The translations under genes were made by a program, and so were the position numbers. Below are positions 1 to 9,978 of a stretch of 28,199 bases of DNA, one piece after another (the first letter of the stretch is position 1; every line of letters begins with the position of its first letter). The stretch spans positions 1 through 28,199 of the forward strand of contig JALQPE010002819.1 of assembly GCA_030407315.1 (NCBI GenBank), given 5' to 3'. Under the pieces are notes generated by a model. The model was given only the letters and a program-made list of their open reading frames with translations. It was not told where the DNA came from and ran no database searches. This stretch comes from Asparagopsis taxiformis (lineage: Eukaryota > Rhodophyta > Florideophyceae > Bonnemaisoniales > Bonnemaisoniaceae).

Positions 1-2
1 CT

Positions 3-1195
3 GAACGCGGTCGCATCAAGCACTGGACTGCCGCCGAACTAGAAAGCCTCCAGAACTCCATTTCCTATTTCAAACAATCAATGCTCTCCACCCTCGGCCC
101 ATTCCACACCACAGGTCTCAAAACTTTCAAGTTCCATCTTCTAGACCATCTTCCCGGTGACTTGCAGAGATATGGCGCCCTGGAACACATTGATGCAGGC
201 CCTTACGAACACTCGCATCTTCTGTTCAAACAGAGTTATAGGAAACCTCTCGAAGGCGCTCCCACAGCCATGGAAGAGACTATTCGCCACATGGAATTCT
301 CCTTGGCCACTCCAACTGGTCACCCCCATCGAACACATTGGGAAACCCACGCATGATATCGCCCACAGAACGGTGCAGTACTCGTTCGCGACGGATTCAC
401 CGTTGCACTGCACGACTTGCCTCCCTGCTGCCCGATGCAACCCTCCTCGTTGCAGATATCGACGGACAGCCCGATCCTGCCACTCTTTTGCCTCTGCACA
501 ACTCCTCGTTCCCGTCTGGCACCATAACGCTATTCCAGCAACTCGGTGACACAGCTGCACAAGCGTTCCTCACCCTCGCTAGACTGCGCGCCACGGCAGA
601 AGGCCCTCCAATACATGACATGGACATTTCCGTCACCGTGGTAAAGTCCGCCTACGTCATGGGAGGGTACGTCCCAGATGCCGACGACTTTGACCCGCAC
701 AGTGGCATGCTTCGCCCCACAAACGTGTCGAGGCACAAGCAGCAGCGCGTCTTTGCAAACTTCATCATTCGGCCCCGCACAGAGAGATCGCAGTACTCCT
801 TTGTCGTCATCTCCGGAACTGCCGATGACTACAGAACCATATGGGTAGGGCGCGTCCTGGCACTGGTACGCCTGCAGTCTCCAAACCTGTTTCAACCTGT
901 AGAACTCGCTTTCGTTCAGTATATGACCTGCTTTGCCCCAAAAAACCGCTGTGGAAAAATCACTTGGGTGCATTTGTTTAAAGTGGTCCACATGGGACCC
1001 GGACAACGGATCCGTTGACAGCAATGACACTGCATCCCACAGTGCAGGTGGTCCTTGGTTTACCTCATTCCTGCATCTACTATATCTGGCACCGTGCACA
1101 TCGTACGAAGTAACTTTCCAGTCAAGCCATTTACGAAACAAATGCACTGGTCGGACCACCGTTTCTATCTCAACCGCTCTCTACACCAACACTGA
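3..1195 (+). CDS. Transposase-like gene, 3' part (frame-broken)
   Basis: Open at the left window edge, so only the C-terminal part is present. The first readable stretch (bases 3-356) contains a conserved-looking block, KFHLLDHLPGDLQRYG followed by a DAGPYEHSH segment and FKQSYRK. This resembles the C-terminal part of Plavaka/CACTA-type transposase-associated proteins found in fungi and protists; that match is from memory of the pattern, not a search. A second frame (about 340-950) carries MDISVTVVKSAYVMGG and ends near VELAFVQYMTCF, which looks like the closing beta-rich region of the same family. The frame changes again near 950-1110, and a last stretch reads to a TGA at about 1193-1195 (alternative end in another frame at 1229). 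At least three frame changes are needed, so this is either decayed or error-containing sequence. The gene converges on the minus-strand gene that follows. Family assignment is tentative. Confidence 0.5.
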
Positions 1196-1618
1196 TTACC
1201 AGTTCACAGATGATAATGAAGAAGAATAAATCTAAATCGCAGCACTCTATTGATAATGTACTACATGATAAGCCTTCTAGTCAACGTCACATTTACTGCA
1301 CTAATTTTCAACCATCCTCCATTACGCCAAACCGTTATCAGCAGTGCTGGATGGCGCCGCTCCATGCCCCATACTGTGGGGCATTGATTTCGACATTCAG
1401 GTTTTGCACTCAGGTGTCCAGCATAGGTCAACGACGAAAAGTTCTGCGCCAATTAGTCCTTGCGCAATCACACAATCCTTACAGCACCGAGTTGACGTAA
1501 TATGCGATTGAATCCAATCCTCGGACACTAGAACAAGTGATGAGCAGCGGTTTACATCATCAACGACATGACAATTCCAGACCCTCTCCGCTTTGCCACA
1601 CTTCAACAGCCTCTCTCG
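1196..1618. other. Convergent intergenic interval
   Basis: Bases between the ends of two convergent genes. A minus-strand reading from about 1606 to 1397 has balanced amino-acid composition and could be a C-terminal extension of the coiled-coil gene, in the same frame after its apparent TGA at 1619. Nothing else is recognisable. Confidence 0.3.
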
Positions 1619-3588
1619 TCACAGTACGGCTTGCAAACACTGCCGTGACTGTGCACTAGTCCGCTGTTCGCTCTCGACAACGTCCGTTTCTTCCCTTGCT
1701 TGCGAGCCTGGAGACAAGACAATGCAGTACACCACCATACCAACTAATTGCTGAAAAGCTACCCCCACATATTGACTGTACCGCCTTGTAAACTCCTTCT
1801 GCCGTGCACCTCCTTTCCCCTTCGGTTCATCCAAAACACTCCACAGTAGTCACTAGCCAAGCATCCAGGCGCGCCAGCGTTAGTATGCTCGTCTCTATGT
1901 CCATTACTTGTTCTGGTCGTATCGAATACCCCTGAAGATGTCCAGCACATTCACAGCTACTACTCTTGTTAAACCATGCATCACCATTTCACTTCCATTT
2001 CGAAGCTGTCAGGAACCATGCCTTTGCTGTATCGCAGCTCTGAGAACGGTGCCGTTCGCCACCTCCCCATATCCAAATCACCGTTGCTTTTCCGTTTCAA
2101 AAGCTTCTCAGACGCTTCGCGCTTTTGATCCTCTCGCTCGTCCATCTCAGCTCGCGTCGTCAGCATCGTGCATCTAGACATTAATTTCGTGTACCCCAGC
2201 GAACCGAACAATCTGTCCCTCGCATTACGCTTCCGTGCACTCATCACGTCGGACAGTTTCTGCGTCACCTTCACTTTCAATTCCTTGCTCCCCGCCACAG
2301 CCTCTTGACAGCACACACACGCTGCTCCTCATCGGAAAACATCACACACCACGGACTTTGACGCAGTACGTGTCGCACACAAGTCATTCAGCAGATCACT
2401 CTCGTCCTGTACGAAGGTGTATACCACTGCAGATTCTTGATGATATAGCCCGGAGGGGTAGCAATATATCCTACACCGTTTTCGCTCCAAAGTGTCCCTT
2501 CTACCGGCTCTACCTCGATGGTACGTCCAGTCCAACGTCTCTGCGTTTGTTCCGCTATAGGGTCCAGCTCCATAGTCTCGTTCTTGCAGCACCACTTTGT
2601 CAGGTTTTCCTCAACCGCCCTAAGAACTCCAAGGTATTTCACAGGAATGGCTTTCTGTATGTTCGACTTACCGCCACCGTGATCACTGATTCTACCTGTT
2701 CTCTCGCAATTGCAGTAAGGCTGGGCATTTTCCGCCTGCAGAGTCTTCACCTTAGCCTCCAACGCAACTATCTCCGTGGTGAGCGCCTTGTTTGCTATGT
2801 CCTGGCTAAACACTTTTTTTTCAGCTCCGCGATCTCTTCTTCTGCGCATTGATGCGACTCGCCATTAAATCGATGGATTCCGGCGGATGCAACCTCTCTG
2901 CCCTCACTGTCCCCCATCTCCCACGCTATCGGGATATGATGTCCTCCATCGGCAATAGCCTGACGTCGCGGGGGCGTTTACGCGCATATTTGGCACCCAT
3001 GACAGTCTGTTGTGACGAGGCCCGCACTCCGGCTGCTCTCTCCCCTCAGTACCCTGACCGCCGATGATAGTTGGCATCCTGTGAACTTTGCTCAGAAACA
3101 ACATCCCTTGCCGCTATCCTCGGGTCCCTGACTGCATTACCTGCTGGGGCTGATGTACTCGGCATAGTTGGCGCAGTGGGGGTCACAGCCTCCAGTGTCT
3201 CGCGAACCCCCGGCTGGGACTCCGTCTGCAGCACCTCTCGCATCTGCCAACCCGGGAGGAAACTACCTTTGCCATAGCACTCTGCCGCAATTCCCACATG
3301 TTTTGAGCCACTATCATGTCATCATCATGATGTTCACTGTCCCTGCGAGCACGCTTGCCTCGGTCAAGCCCCATCTCTCTCCGCGCCGTTCCTCCTTCCT
3401 CACTTTCTCGCTGCGGATCCCCAGTTCTGCGCCGGTCCGTCTTGCGACTACCGGACCGCGGTTCAATGCTGCCGGTAGGCCCAGACCGCTTCTTCGCACG
3501 GGATTGTCGGGCACTCGATAGCAGCTGCTGACCGGGTTTTCTGGAGGCCCGGAGGCTTTGGAGCTTTCTTCGCAATACGCGGCGGCAT
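1619..3588 (-). CDS. Basic disordered coiled-coil protein, unknown function (frame-broken)
   Basis: I do not recognise the family. The likely start is ATG at 3588-3586 (MPPRIAKKAPKPPG). The N-terminal third is basic and disordered (Arg/Lys/Ser-rich, with RRDSEHHDDD near 3320). Next comes a Pro/Ala/Thr-rich stretch near 3110-3200, then a heptad-like coiled coil at about 2700-2850 (ALTTEIVALEAKVKTLQAEN). A middle region includes GYIATPPGYIIKNLQWY (about 2415-2470), followed by a charged helical segment at 1981-2316 (LSDVMSARKRNARDR, EREDQKREASEKLLKRK). The C-terminal part reaches a TGA at 1619. Reading the whole needs several frame changes, yet each frame stays protein-like where it is used, and a consistent minus-strand path of about 600-650 residues can be followed. 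Its place between a transposase-like gene and the methyltransferase-SET gene suggests a structural or DNA-binding accessory of a mobile element; this is inference only. Confidence 0.5.
2700..2850 (-). other. Predicted coiled coil in the 1619-3588 gene
   Basis: A minus-strand segment with hydrophobic residues at heptad spacing (I-V-L-V-L pattern in IVALEAKVKTLQ) and few helix breakers, preceded by a Lys-rich stretch. Likely an oligomerisation helix of this unrecognised protein. Confidence 0.5.
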
Positions 3589-3767
3589 AATGAAGCTTCC
3601 GGAAGCGATGGAAGATTGAGTTGCACGAGATACAAAAAAGATTGCTGTATAGTGTCGGTAACCACAACGGTCTGCGATGAACGTTCAGGTCAGGTCAAGT
3701 ACCGGAGAATACGCCAACAGCCCAGATTGTATACGGTAGGCAGTCATCAACAGTATTTATGAGGTAC
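3589..3767. other. Short interval upstream of the coiled-coil gene
   Basis: About 180 bases between the start of the minus-strand coiled-coil gene and the inverted hairpin repeat. It probably holds the 5' UTR and promoter of that gene. No convincing core-promoter motif was found. Confidence 0.3.
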
Positions 3768-4100
3768 AATTACAGCTGTCGAGCTAGGCCGCGAGCACCC
3801 CTATGTCCGGAAGACGTCCTGATTTGAATTAAAATTTGGGCTATTCTCAAAAACATGCACATGTGAACATGTTTTTGAGATGGGGGTGTGCCGTACGGCA
3901 CAATCGACCCGCTGAAATCGATGTTTTTTGCAATATTTTTTTTCTGCCCTGAATTGTAAATTTCTGGGCTGGACAGCAATGCAACTGAGCTGGACATCCA
4001 CCGGGCGTCCATTTCAACTTGGTCTTGTAATTTTGCATCTGCACGCATAACAGCAACCAAGCAGTCAGGTTCACTGCTCGGACGAAGTGCAACCTAGAGT
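3768..4100 (-). repeat. Hairpin repeat, copy 1 (inverted relative to all others)
   Basis: Reverse-complement copy of the family found at 7.8, 9.1-10.2 and 25.4-26.8 kb. It has the 14-bp perfect palindrome GTGCCGTACGGCAC at 3888-3901 and the 13-bp-stem hairpin beginning TCTCAAAAACATG at about 3845-3880. It also shares with the copy ending near 10240 a further outer segment (GGGGTGCTCGC ... GACAGCTGTAATT) and an inner spacer (CTGCTTxGTTGCTG ... ATGCGTG). Homology to the 9.9-10.24 kb copy therefore extends over roughly 330 bases in inverted orientation. Confidence 0.85.
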
Positions 4101-4259
4101 GTGAACGATTGGTTTTTGACAGGCGAGTACTGCCGAATAGGTTTCACCCTGGACTAATGGTGGCTGGACATTCTGCATTATATGATATACTTCAACTCTG
4201 GAACGTAGCTTTATTTGTAGTCGAAATGAAAACATCTTTCGTGACCCTAATTCCATGCT

Positions 4260-4766
4260 CTAAAACGCTGTCCCATAATGAACGTAGAGCTCCTGCCCCG
4301 GACGATATCGCGGATTGCACGTACTACAATGATCTTCGGATTTTCTAGGTCCTTCGCCTTGAGCTTCTTCCCGTCGAACCGCTGCTGTAGTTCTCGACAA
4401 ACTCGACGTTGGCCATCCGCCTGGTGTCTTCCGCCGGAGTGTCCTCACCTCGCAAATACCGCGGGTCGTTGATGAACTGCGCCGAACAGAACGGAGCCGG
4501 AACATCCAAATGGATGCTCGATGTTTTCGTCGTCCTCTCGCTGTTGCATACAGCTTGATGGCATACATCAAGAATGTTTCCTTCGTTATCGTCGATCGCC
4601 ATGTGACCCTCTCCGTACGCGAACCTCATCGACTCCTTGCTCATATCAGAGTACACAACAGTTCCGTAGTATGCACATACTTCGTCACCAACATTAAATG
4701 TCTGTTCAGCGAAGAGCCCTCTTCCTGCATTTGATGCTTAATCAGCGATGGTCGAACGCTCAATTT
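4260..4766 (-). other. SET domain (protein lysine methyltransferase)
   Basis: Minus-strand pieces in order: LSVRPSLI, then NAGRGLFAEQTFNVGDEV with CAYYG (4663-4738), HMAIDDNEGNILDV, then AQFINDPRY (about 4460-4480), ANVEFVEN, KIIVVRAIR, and GQELYVHYG with the terminal catalytic-type Tyr (4272-4291). These correspond to the GxGxFA, YxG, RFINHxxxPN-like and ELxxxYG signatures of SET domains. The usual Asn-His pair is Asn-Asp here. No post-SET cysteines follow; the protein ends three residues after the ELYVHYG Gly. Two or three frame changes lie inside the domain, but every motif is in the right order and spacing. Confidence 0.8.
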
Positions 4767-7514
4767 TTTCGCAACACAATCGTGTGCCCGCATCACGCGA
4801 GGGTTTTCAGTTTGCAACCAGCGGCGCAGGGAAGGTGGCCAATAATGTACCGGTTTCTCCATGTGCTCGCGCGACGCAATCGACTCTGGGCACAGCTGCC
4901 AGAGGTACTGCCGACATATATATTTCGGGAACCTCTGGTACAGGGGAAGGCCAGGTGGGGGTTCGATGATCCTGCGTTCCCTCTGCGTACGCATCGTGAC
5001 AGAGGGGGACGACGCCAAGAACTTCTCAGCACTCTGTTTCGCTTCTGTCGTGACCCTCATGTCAGTGTTGTTTGAAAGATTACACGTGACATGACTGCAC
5101 ACAGCTTGGAAGCGATCGTACCACACACATTTGTCCATGTGTCACTGCACGCCGAAGAAACACGGTGCTCAGGCAAGCTCATAGCTGCTTTTCCCGTTGC
5201 GAAAGTGCCAGAGAATGGATCGACAACAATATCACCAGGCTGTGAATGCTGGCTGATCAACTCCATCATGAGAGCGACGCTCTTCTGCTCTGCACGAACT
5301 CTGACCGTAGCACCGGTGTGTGCTCCTTGTTCGCCACACCATCTCATTCGAATCGATGGCGGGCATATTGATGGTGACGGTTGCACCACGCCGGTACGCC
5401 GGGTACTTGCCGTCCATGTATCCGTGGTTCCTATAGGCCACCATCTCGCTTCCGGTCTTGAACGGAACAACCCTCGCTTCCAGAAGTGGATAGCGACCTC
5501 TGCCATGTTCATGCGTTGGTACCTCTTCCGCCTCATGCTGCCCCGGCATTTGATAGAGGTGCCCCAGGTAGTCGGACAAACAACAGAGGTACCTCGTCAA
5601 CGAAGAAAAACTGAATTCCGAACGACGTCCTCCTCCTCCTCGTCCTCCTCCTCCTCATCCGCACTTTCTTCGCACTGTGCTGCGATGCTTCGGAGTCCGA
5701 TTCATGGACGTAACCTCTTCTTCATCCGACCGTCATCACGTCATCACTGGCAGCAGTCATCGGTTGGGCCTTCTGACTGCTGCGGTCCTTTGTACGTTTC
5801 CAAAGTAATGGAACCATTCGTAGAACTGCAAAAACGGAAGCAGAACACGATGCCGTGGGCCACCGGGGCGCAACAGCTCGTCAAAACACTATCGACAGCC
5901 TTCATGCTAGCCTCATATCTTCTGCAGTTAGCCTGTCGTACGAAGAGTTGGAATCGTTCCTCTTACGACGAACATTGTAGGGAGGATCCGTCAGAATGAG
6001 CTGAACGTTTGCCCGTGATGGGCACGTGTTCTCGGCTCTCGTCGGCACTGACCAAATCTTCGAAAGGGACGTCGTACAGGAAACTGACTCCTCTTTTTCG
6101 AAAGAAAGTCCTTTGCGAGAGCCTGCCCTTCACTTTCCTGCTCTTCTTCTGTCGCATGGGGTGACGGTGACGGGGGAGAGGCCCTTGGGCGAGTAAGACT
6201 GGTCCTCCCAGGTCCAAGTTGAAGCCTGGTTGTTGTGTCTTGTTGTACGGAACCAAACCTCCCCTCTGTGTGTTGCGACGAGTGGGAGTGTCATCAACCG
6301 GCTGGGGACCTTTTCGCGCGCGTCCGCGGCTTGTGGTGCCGGGCGGAGGACAGCCATAACGTCTTCGTCGCGAGGGTGTCAAAGTACGCTGGCACGCTAG
6401 CTTGTCCGGATTTCCGCTTGAGAAGTATATTTCCAGTGCCCCCCAGCGGTCGGACGCCTTCCGGCCAGCGGTCGGACTAGGCCAGGGTACAGGTCCGGGT
6501 TGACGATAAGACTGCAACCGGTCGAAGAACTTCCTCACAAGGTCCCTAAATGCACTGTGCTGCGCACTGGTTCTTGTCTCTACTTTTCCACCATATCCAT
6601 CAGGATGAGATAGGGGAGCTTTGTTGTGGTAGAGATCTAGCTTCTGCTCCATCGGTGCGAATAGACCTTCATCGAGCACGTCAAACCAATGCTCACTGCT
6701 GTCGAAAATGATGTACGGCGCCATCAACTCTTCGAAGCTGGAAAACTTTGCGTAGGCGACACATCGGTCCAAGCATGGTATAAAACTTGAACCACGTAAC
6801 AAGCTCGATTAGTGCTTTTCCGATGGGCTGGGACGCGTGCGGCTTCGTTCCCCTCTTCGGCCGCATCTCCTATTCGGCGACGCGGCAGGTTCTTGTTGTG
6901 ATTTCGGATGATAGACAACGCTTGGAAATACATCAATACCTCGAACGTTTCCGGTGGAGCAAGAACGAAGGCGCTTGGTTCCCCGCGCTGCGGCGCCTGT
7001 AGTGGCGAAGGAAGCATGTTACATCCAATAAGGAAGGTCTGCGGCACGATCCCAGAAAGGATGCAGTGCTCAACCCATTGCCCGATACGCTCATCCTGTC
7101 TTGAAAACTCGGCAATGGGTAATGCCAGACGAACAATCTGCTTGGCTCGCTCAACGTTCATCTCTGCCATGACGATTTCGGCAACATCCGCCTCGACTCC
7201 AGCATTCTTCGAACGACCGCTGAAGGGACATGCTGAGTCGACCTTGCAGCGCCACAAATTGTTCTTCTTCCGTGCCCTGCGCAACCCAAGCGCCAAGGTC
7301 CGCGTATGTGAAACCTCCCGGCTTGTCCGTCAAGTCTGCGAAACTTGAGTGGGCGAATAAATCCAGCAAGAGTAGTTTCGCGGGCGGCGCGACCTACGTT
7401 TCGACGTGTACCCATGTCACTAGAATCCTCCCAAGGGCTAGCGGGTTCGCGCAGAATTGGCACGGTTGCGTCGTCAACGATCGGATTGCTGTTGCGCCTG
7501 CGCTTATTCGTCAT
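4260..7514 (-). CDS. DNA amino-methyltransferase fused to (or followed by) a SET domain
   Basis: Likely start is ATG at 7514-7512 (MTNKRRRNSN); the stop is TAG at 4262-4260. The order along the protein is: an N-terminal region of about 500 residues with no recognised domain (includes GQWVEHCILSGIVPQTFLIG and FEELMAPYIIFDSSEHWFDV); the catalytic motif LILTDPPYN at about 5970-6000; an acidic run near 5640; NMAEVAIHFWKRG; GYMDGKYPAYRRGATV; then PGDIVVDPFSGTFATGKAA, the AdoMet-binding motif. Motif IV before motif I is the beta-class order of N6-adenine/N4-cytosine methyltransferases. A linker of about 140 residues leads to a SET domain at about 4766-4260. Several frame changes are needed, so one continuous fusion is inferred; two adjacent genes are the alternative. 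Predicted role: methylation of DNA and of a histone-type lysine by one nuclear protein. The gene lies between inverted copies of the hairpin repeat. Confidence 0.75.
5192..5221 (-). other. AdoMet-binding motif (motif I) of the DNA methyltransferase
   Basis: The minus strand encodes DPFSGTFATG, preceded by QPGDIVV and by a helix with KSVALMMELI. This is the usual arrangement for beta-class methyltransferases, where the canonical form is DPFxGSGTT. Here the second Gly is Phe or Ala (SGTFATG against SGSGTTG), a mild departure. Confidence 0.8.
5627..5658 (-). repeat. CTC/GAG triplet-rich tract encoding an acidic run
   Basis: The + strand is a run of CCT/CTC triplets; on the coding strand one frame reads mostly Glu with some Asp. 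It lies between the DPPY motif and the C-terminal half of the methyltransferase, so it is probably a surface loop. Triplet runs are prone to slippage and may explain the uncertain frame here. Confidence 0.6.
5977..5988 (-). other. DPPY catalytic motif (motif IV) of the DNA methyltransferase
   Basis: The minus strand reads GAT CCT CCC TAC within LILTDPPYNVRRK. In amino-methyltransferases this motif holds the target base and determines N-methylation of adenine or cytosine. D-P-P-Y is compatible with either; the choice cannot be made from the motif. Confidence 0.85.
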
Positions 7515-7824
7515 AATGGAATGAGTGGAAAATTCGGTACAGGATGGCGACCGCTCGGCGAGACAGTCAAATTTGACGACGTATCTCGTGACGTTTGCAC
7601 TCTTTCGTGAGGAACACTGGTTGATATCGAACGGAACAGAGTATACGGGTACACAGCACTGGAAAGGTCTTGAAACCCGTAACCGGTGTAGGTAATAAGT
7701 TGTGACGGATACGTGGTAGAGAAAAAATTTTAAAAAGATTGTGATTCCCTGCCTTTGAGTGTTGTACTGCAAGGCCGCCAGTCACATAGGTTGACACAGG
7801 TGCCTCACGCTTACCAGGTGAGCG
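7515..7824. other. Upstream region of the methyltransferase-SET gene
   Basis: About 300 bases between the proposed ATG and hairpin repeat copy 2. It should contain the 5' UTR and promoter. AT-rich around 7720-7740 (AAAAAATTTTAAAAAG). No defined element is claimed. Confidence 0.3.
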
Positions 7825-8037
7825 ACATCCGGACGGCCACTGGACGTGGGGATGTCCGACTCAGATGCATTGCTGGCCAGCCCAGAAATTCTACATTTCC
7901 GGGCAGAAAAAATATTGCAAAAAACATCGATTTCGGCGGTCGATTGTGCCGTACGGCACACCCCCATCTCAAAAACATGTTCACATGTGCATGTTTTTGA
8001 GAATAGCCCAAATTTTAATTCAAAGCAGGATGCAGAT
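7825..8037 (+). repeat. Hairpin repeat, copy 2 (solitary)
   Basis: Core unit from GGACGTGG...GGATGTCC through the imperfect hairpin GCCCAGAAATT/AATTTCCGGGC type, the palindrome GTGCCGTACGGCAC at 7946-7959, and the 13-bp-stem hairpin at about 7968-8003, ending near TTTTAATTCAAAGCAGG. It lacks the long spacer that joins units in the arrays. It lies just upstream of the methyltransferase-SET gene. Confidence 0.85.
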
Positions 8038-8054
8038 ATTCGTCTTCTACATTG

Positions 8055-8282
8055 TCAGAACACATTCGTATAACCACATTTGGAGAACCTGAGCCCAGAG
8101 CTATCGGTTTTGGCGGGAGCTAAGCCATATCTCATATAATCAGTAACTACTTCCCGCCAGCTGAGTGGTGGAACCCCTGCTATTTCTACCAACGAGACAT
8201 ACGGGGTGTCAACTCGGCAATCGTATATGATTTGGGTGCTAAATTTATTCAAGAGACGAATGGGCTTCGAAAAGGAGCCCAA
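8055..8282 (-). CDS. Hypothetical 75-residue reading frame or gene fragment
   Basis: Minus-strand frame ending in TGA at 8055. The composition is protein-like (DCRVDTPYVSLVEIAGVPPL, WREVVTDYMRYG), but there is no recognised family and no clear ATG at the start. It sits between a hairpin repeat and the minisatellite. It could be the tail of a decayed gene. Confidence 0.25.
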   Translation of the reverse strand: MGSFSKPIRLLNKFSTQIIYDCRVDTPYVSLVEIAGVPPLSWREVVTDYMRYGLAPAKTDSSGLRFSKCGYTNVF

Positions 8283-8293
8283 CTACGTCTACT

Positions 8294-8660
8294 TGTGATC
8301 CATGGGTATAGGACTATTCTATTCTTCTCCAGGCTTCCACCGTAGCCGCCTCCTCCGCCTCCGTTAATGGAAAGAATATCCGAACCGCACCTCAACATGT
8401 TCTTCATGTGATCCATGGGTACTGACATCTCACATGCTCTCCAGGCTTCCACCCAGTAGCCGCCTCCTCCGCCTCCGTTAATGGCAACAATATCCAAACT
8501 GGACCTCTACATGTTTTTCTTGTGATCCATGGGTACTGACATCTCACATGTTCTCCAGGCTTCCTCCAAGCCGCCACCTCCACCTCCGTTAATGGAAAGA
8601 ATACCCGAACCGCAGGCTTCCTCCATAGCCGCCTCCACCCTCCGTTAATGGCAAAACATC
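8294..8660. repeat. Minisatellite, 113/114-bp unit, about 3.5 copies
   Basis: Units begin TGTGATCCATGGGTA at 8294, 8407 and 8521 (spacing 113 and 114). A partial fourth copy at 8614-8660 lacks the first half of the unit. Each unit contains GCCGCCTCCxCCxCCGTTAATGG. Minus-strand readings give glycine runs (INGGGGGGY), but the period is not a steady multiple of three, so a coding role is unlikely. Confidence 0.85.
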
Positions 8661-9116
8661 TCACCGGGCTGAAAACGGACGGACGACATGGGTTCGTTCC
8701 GCTGCGTAGACGTTTAGAATCTTGTTAGAAAAAAGTAAACGAAAGAGAATGACATCTCATCTCTGTCGCAATATGTTCCATTTTCAAAGTTCTCGGGTTC
8801 CACACCCATCAAGGCCTGGATCGAACCCTCTTCGATGGATAGGACAAATAGTGGAAGGCTTTTAAGCCTGTGACCAAGCGGCTATTGATTGGTTGGAGGA
8901 AGGAAATTACAGAGAAATTTAGCTGAGTACGGTGCTCGCGATAGCTGTTAGGTTAAAGTCAAATATGTGTTTCGATTATTTTTCGTACGAAAATGTCTTG
9001 CAAAGACGATGCTTTGTCGTTCTCCTGGGGGAGTCCGTTGCATTGCACTCAATTCGAGAGCATCGTCATGAAGGAGAGGATTCTTTCTCTGCTTGTTAGA
9101 ATCGGTTTAGAGCACA
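8661..9116. other. Interval without recognised features
   Basis: About 450 bases of AT-leaning sequence between the minisatellite and the left hairpin-repeat array. No long reading frame, RNA gene or repeat was recognised. Confidence 0.4.
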
Positions 9117-9478
9117 TAGCTAATGCATTACTGGCCAGCCCAGAAATTGTAGAATTTCGGGCAGCAAAAATATTGTAAAAAACCTTGATTTGGGCGGCCG
9201 ATTGTGCCGTACGGCACACCCCCATCTCAAAAACATGTTCACATGTGCATGTTTTTGAGAATAGCCCAAATTTTAATTCAAATCAGGGTGTCTAATTTGG
9301 CCACAACGGCCCCAGGCACTGCCGCCGCCCCCCGAGTGGGGTTGTCACTGGCTTCTGTAAGCACTAACTGTAAGGCTAAATGGCGTCTGACAAAGGGTCA
9401 ATTTCAGGCTCAATACGCCAGGGACAGGTCTTGGTCCTTGTTCCATCATGGTCCCACCCCACTCTCTCACGACCAACC
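9117..9478 (+). repeat. Hairpin repeat, copy 3 with type-A spacer
   Basis: First unit of the left array. The palindrome GTGCCGTACGGCAC is at 9204-9217 and the hairpin follows. The spacer after the core contains TCTAATTTGGCCACAACGG, GGCTTCTGTAAGCACTAACTGTAAGG and the short type-A segment (CAATACGCCAGGGACAGG). The core start is diverged (GCATTACTGGCCAGCCC). Confidence 0.85.
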
Positions 9479-9978
9479 TGAAATGCACGTCCGGTGGATG
9501 TCCAGCTCGATTGCACTGCTGGCCAGCCCGGAAATTCTAAAATTTCGGGCACAAAAAAATTGTAAAAAATCAACGATTTCAGCGGGTCGTTTGTGCCGTA
9601 CGGCACACCCCCATTTCGAAAACATGTTCACATGTGCATGTTTTTGAGAATAGCCCAAATTTTAATTCAAATCAGGGTGTCTAATTTGGCCACAACGGCC
9701 CCAGGAACCGGCCGCCGCCCCGAGCGGGGTCATCACTGGCTTCTGTAAGCACTAACTGTGAGGCTAAATGGCGCCGGAAGATGGGTCGATTGCAGGCTTC
9801 AAGCCTAAGTTATGCTAGGGAGAAATCTTCTTCCGTGTTTCATCATGGTCCCGCCTTACTCCCTCAACAGAAACACTACTCACCCATCACGTTACTCATA
9901 TTCCGTGCACTTTATATTAGTAGTGAACCCGCCTGCTTAGTTGCTGCAATGCGTGGATGTAGGCAGCACACGACCAAC
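9479..9978 (+). repeat. Hairpin repeat, copy 4 with type-B spacer
   Basis: The palindrome is at 9593-9606. The spacer is the longer type-B form (GGCTTCAAGCCTAAG, then CACTACTCACCCATCACG, ending in TGCGTGGATGTAGGCAGC before the next core). Unit length is about 500 bases, against about 390 for type A. Confidence 0.85.

Noticed and set aside
141..1159. Minus-strand frames opposite the transposase-like gene
   Set aside because: They shadow a better plus-strand path that contains the family-like block.
3768..4100. Helitron end or CACTA terminus in the hairpin repeat
   Set aside because: There is a strong hairpin, but no CTRR end after it and no CACTA terminal bases with a target duplication.
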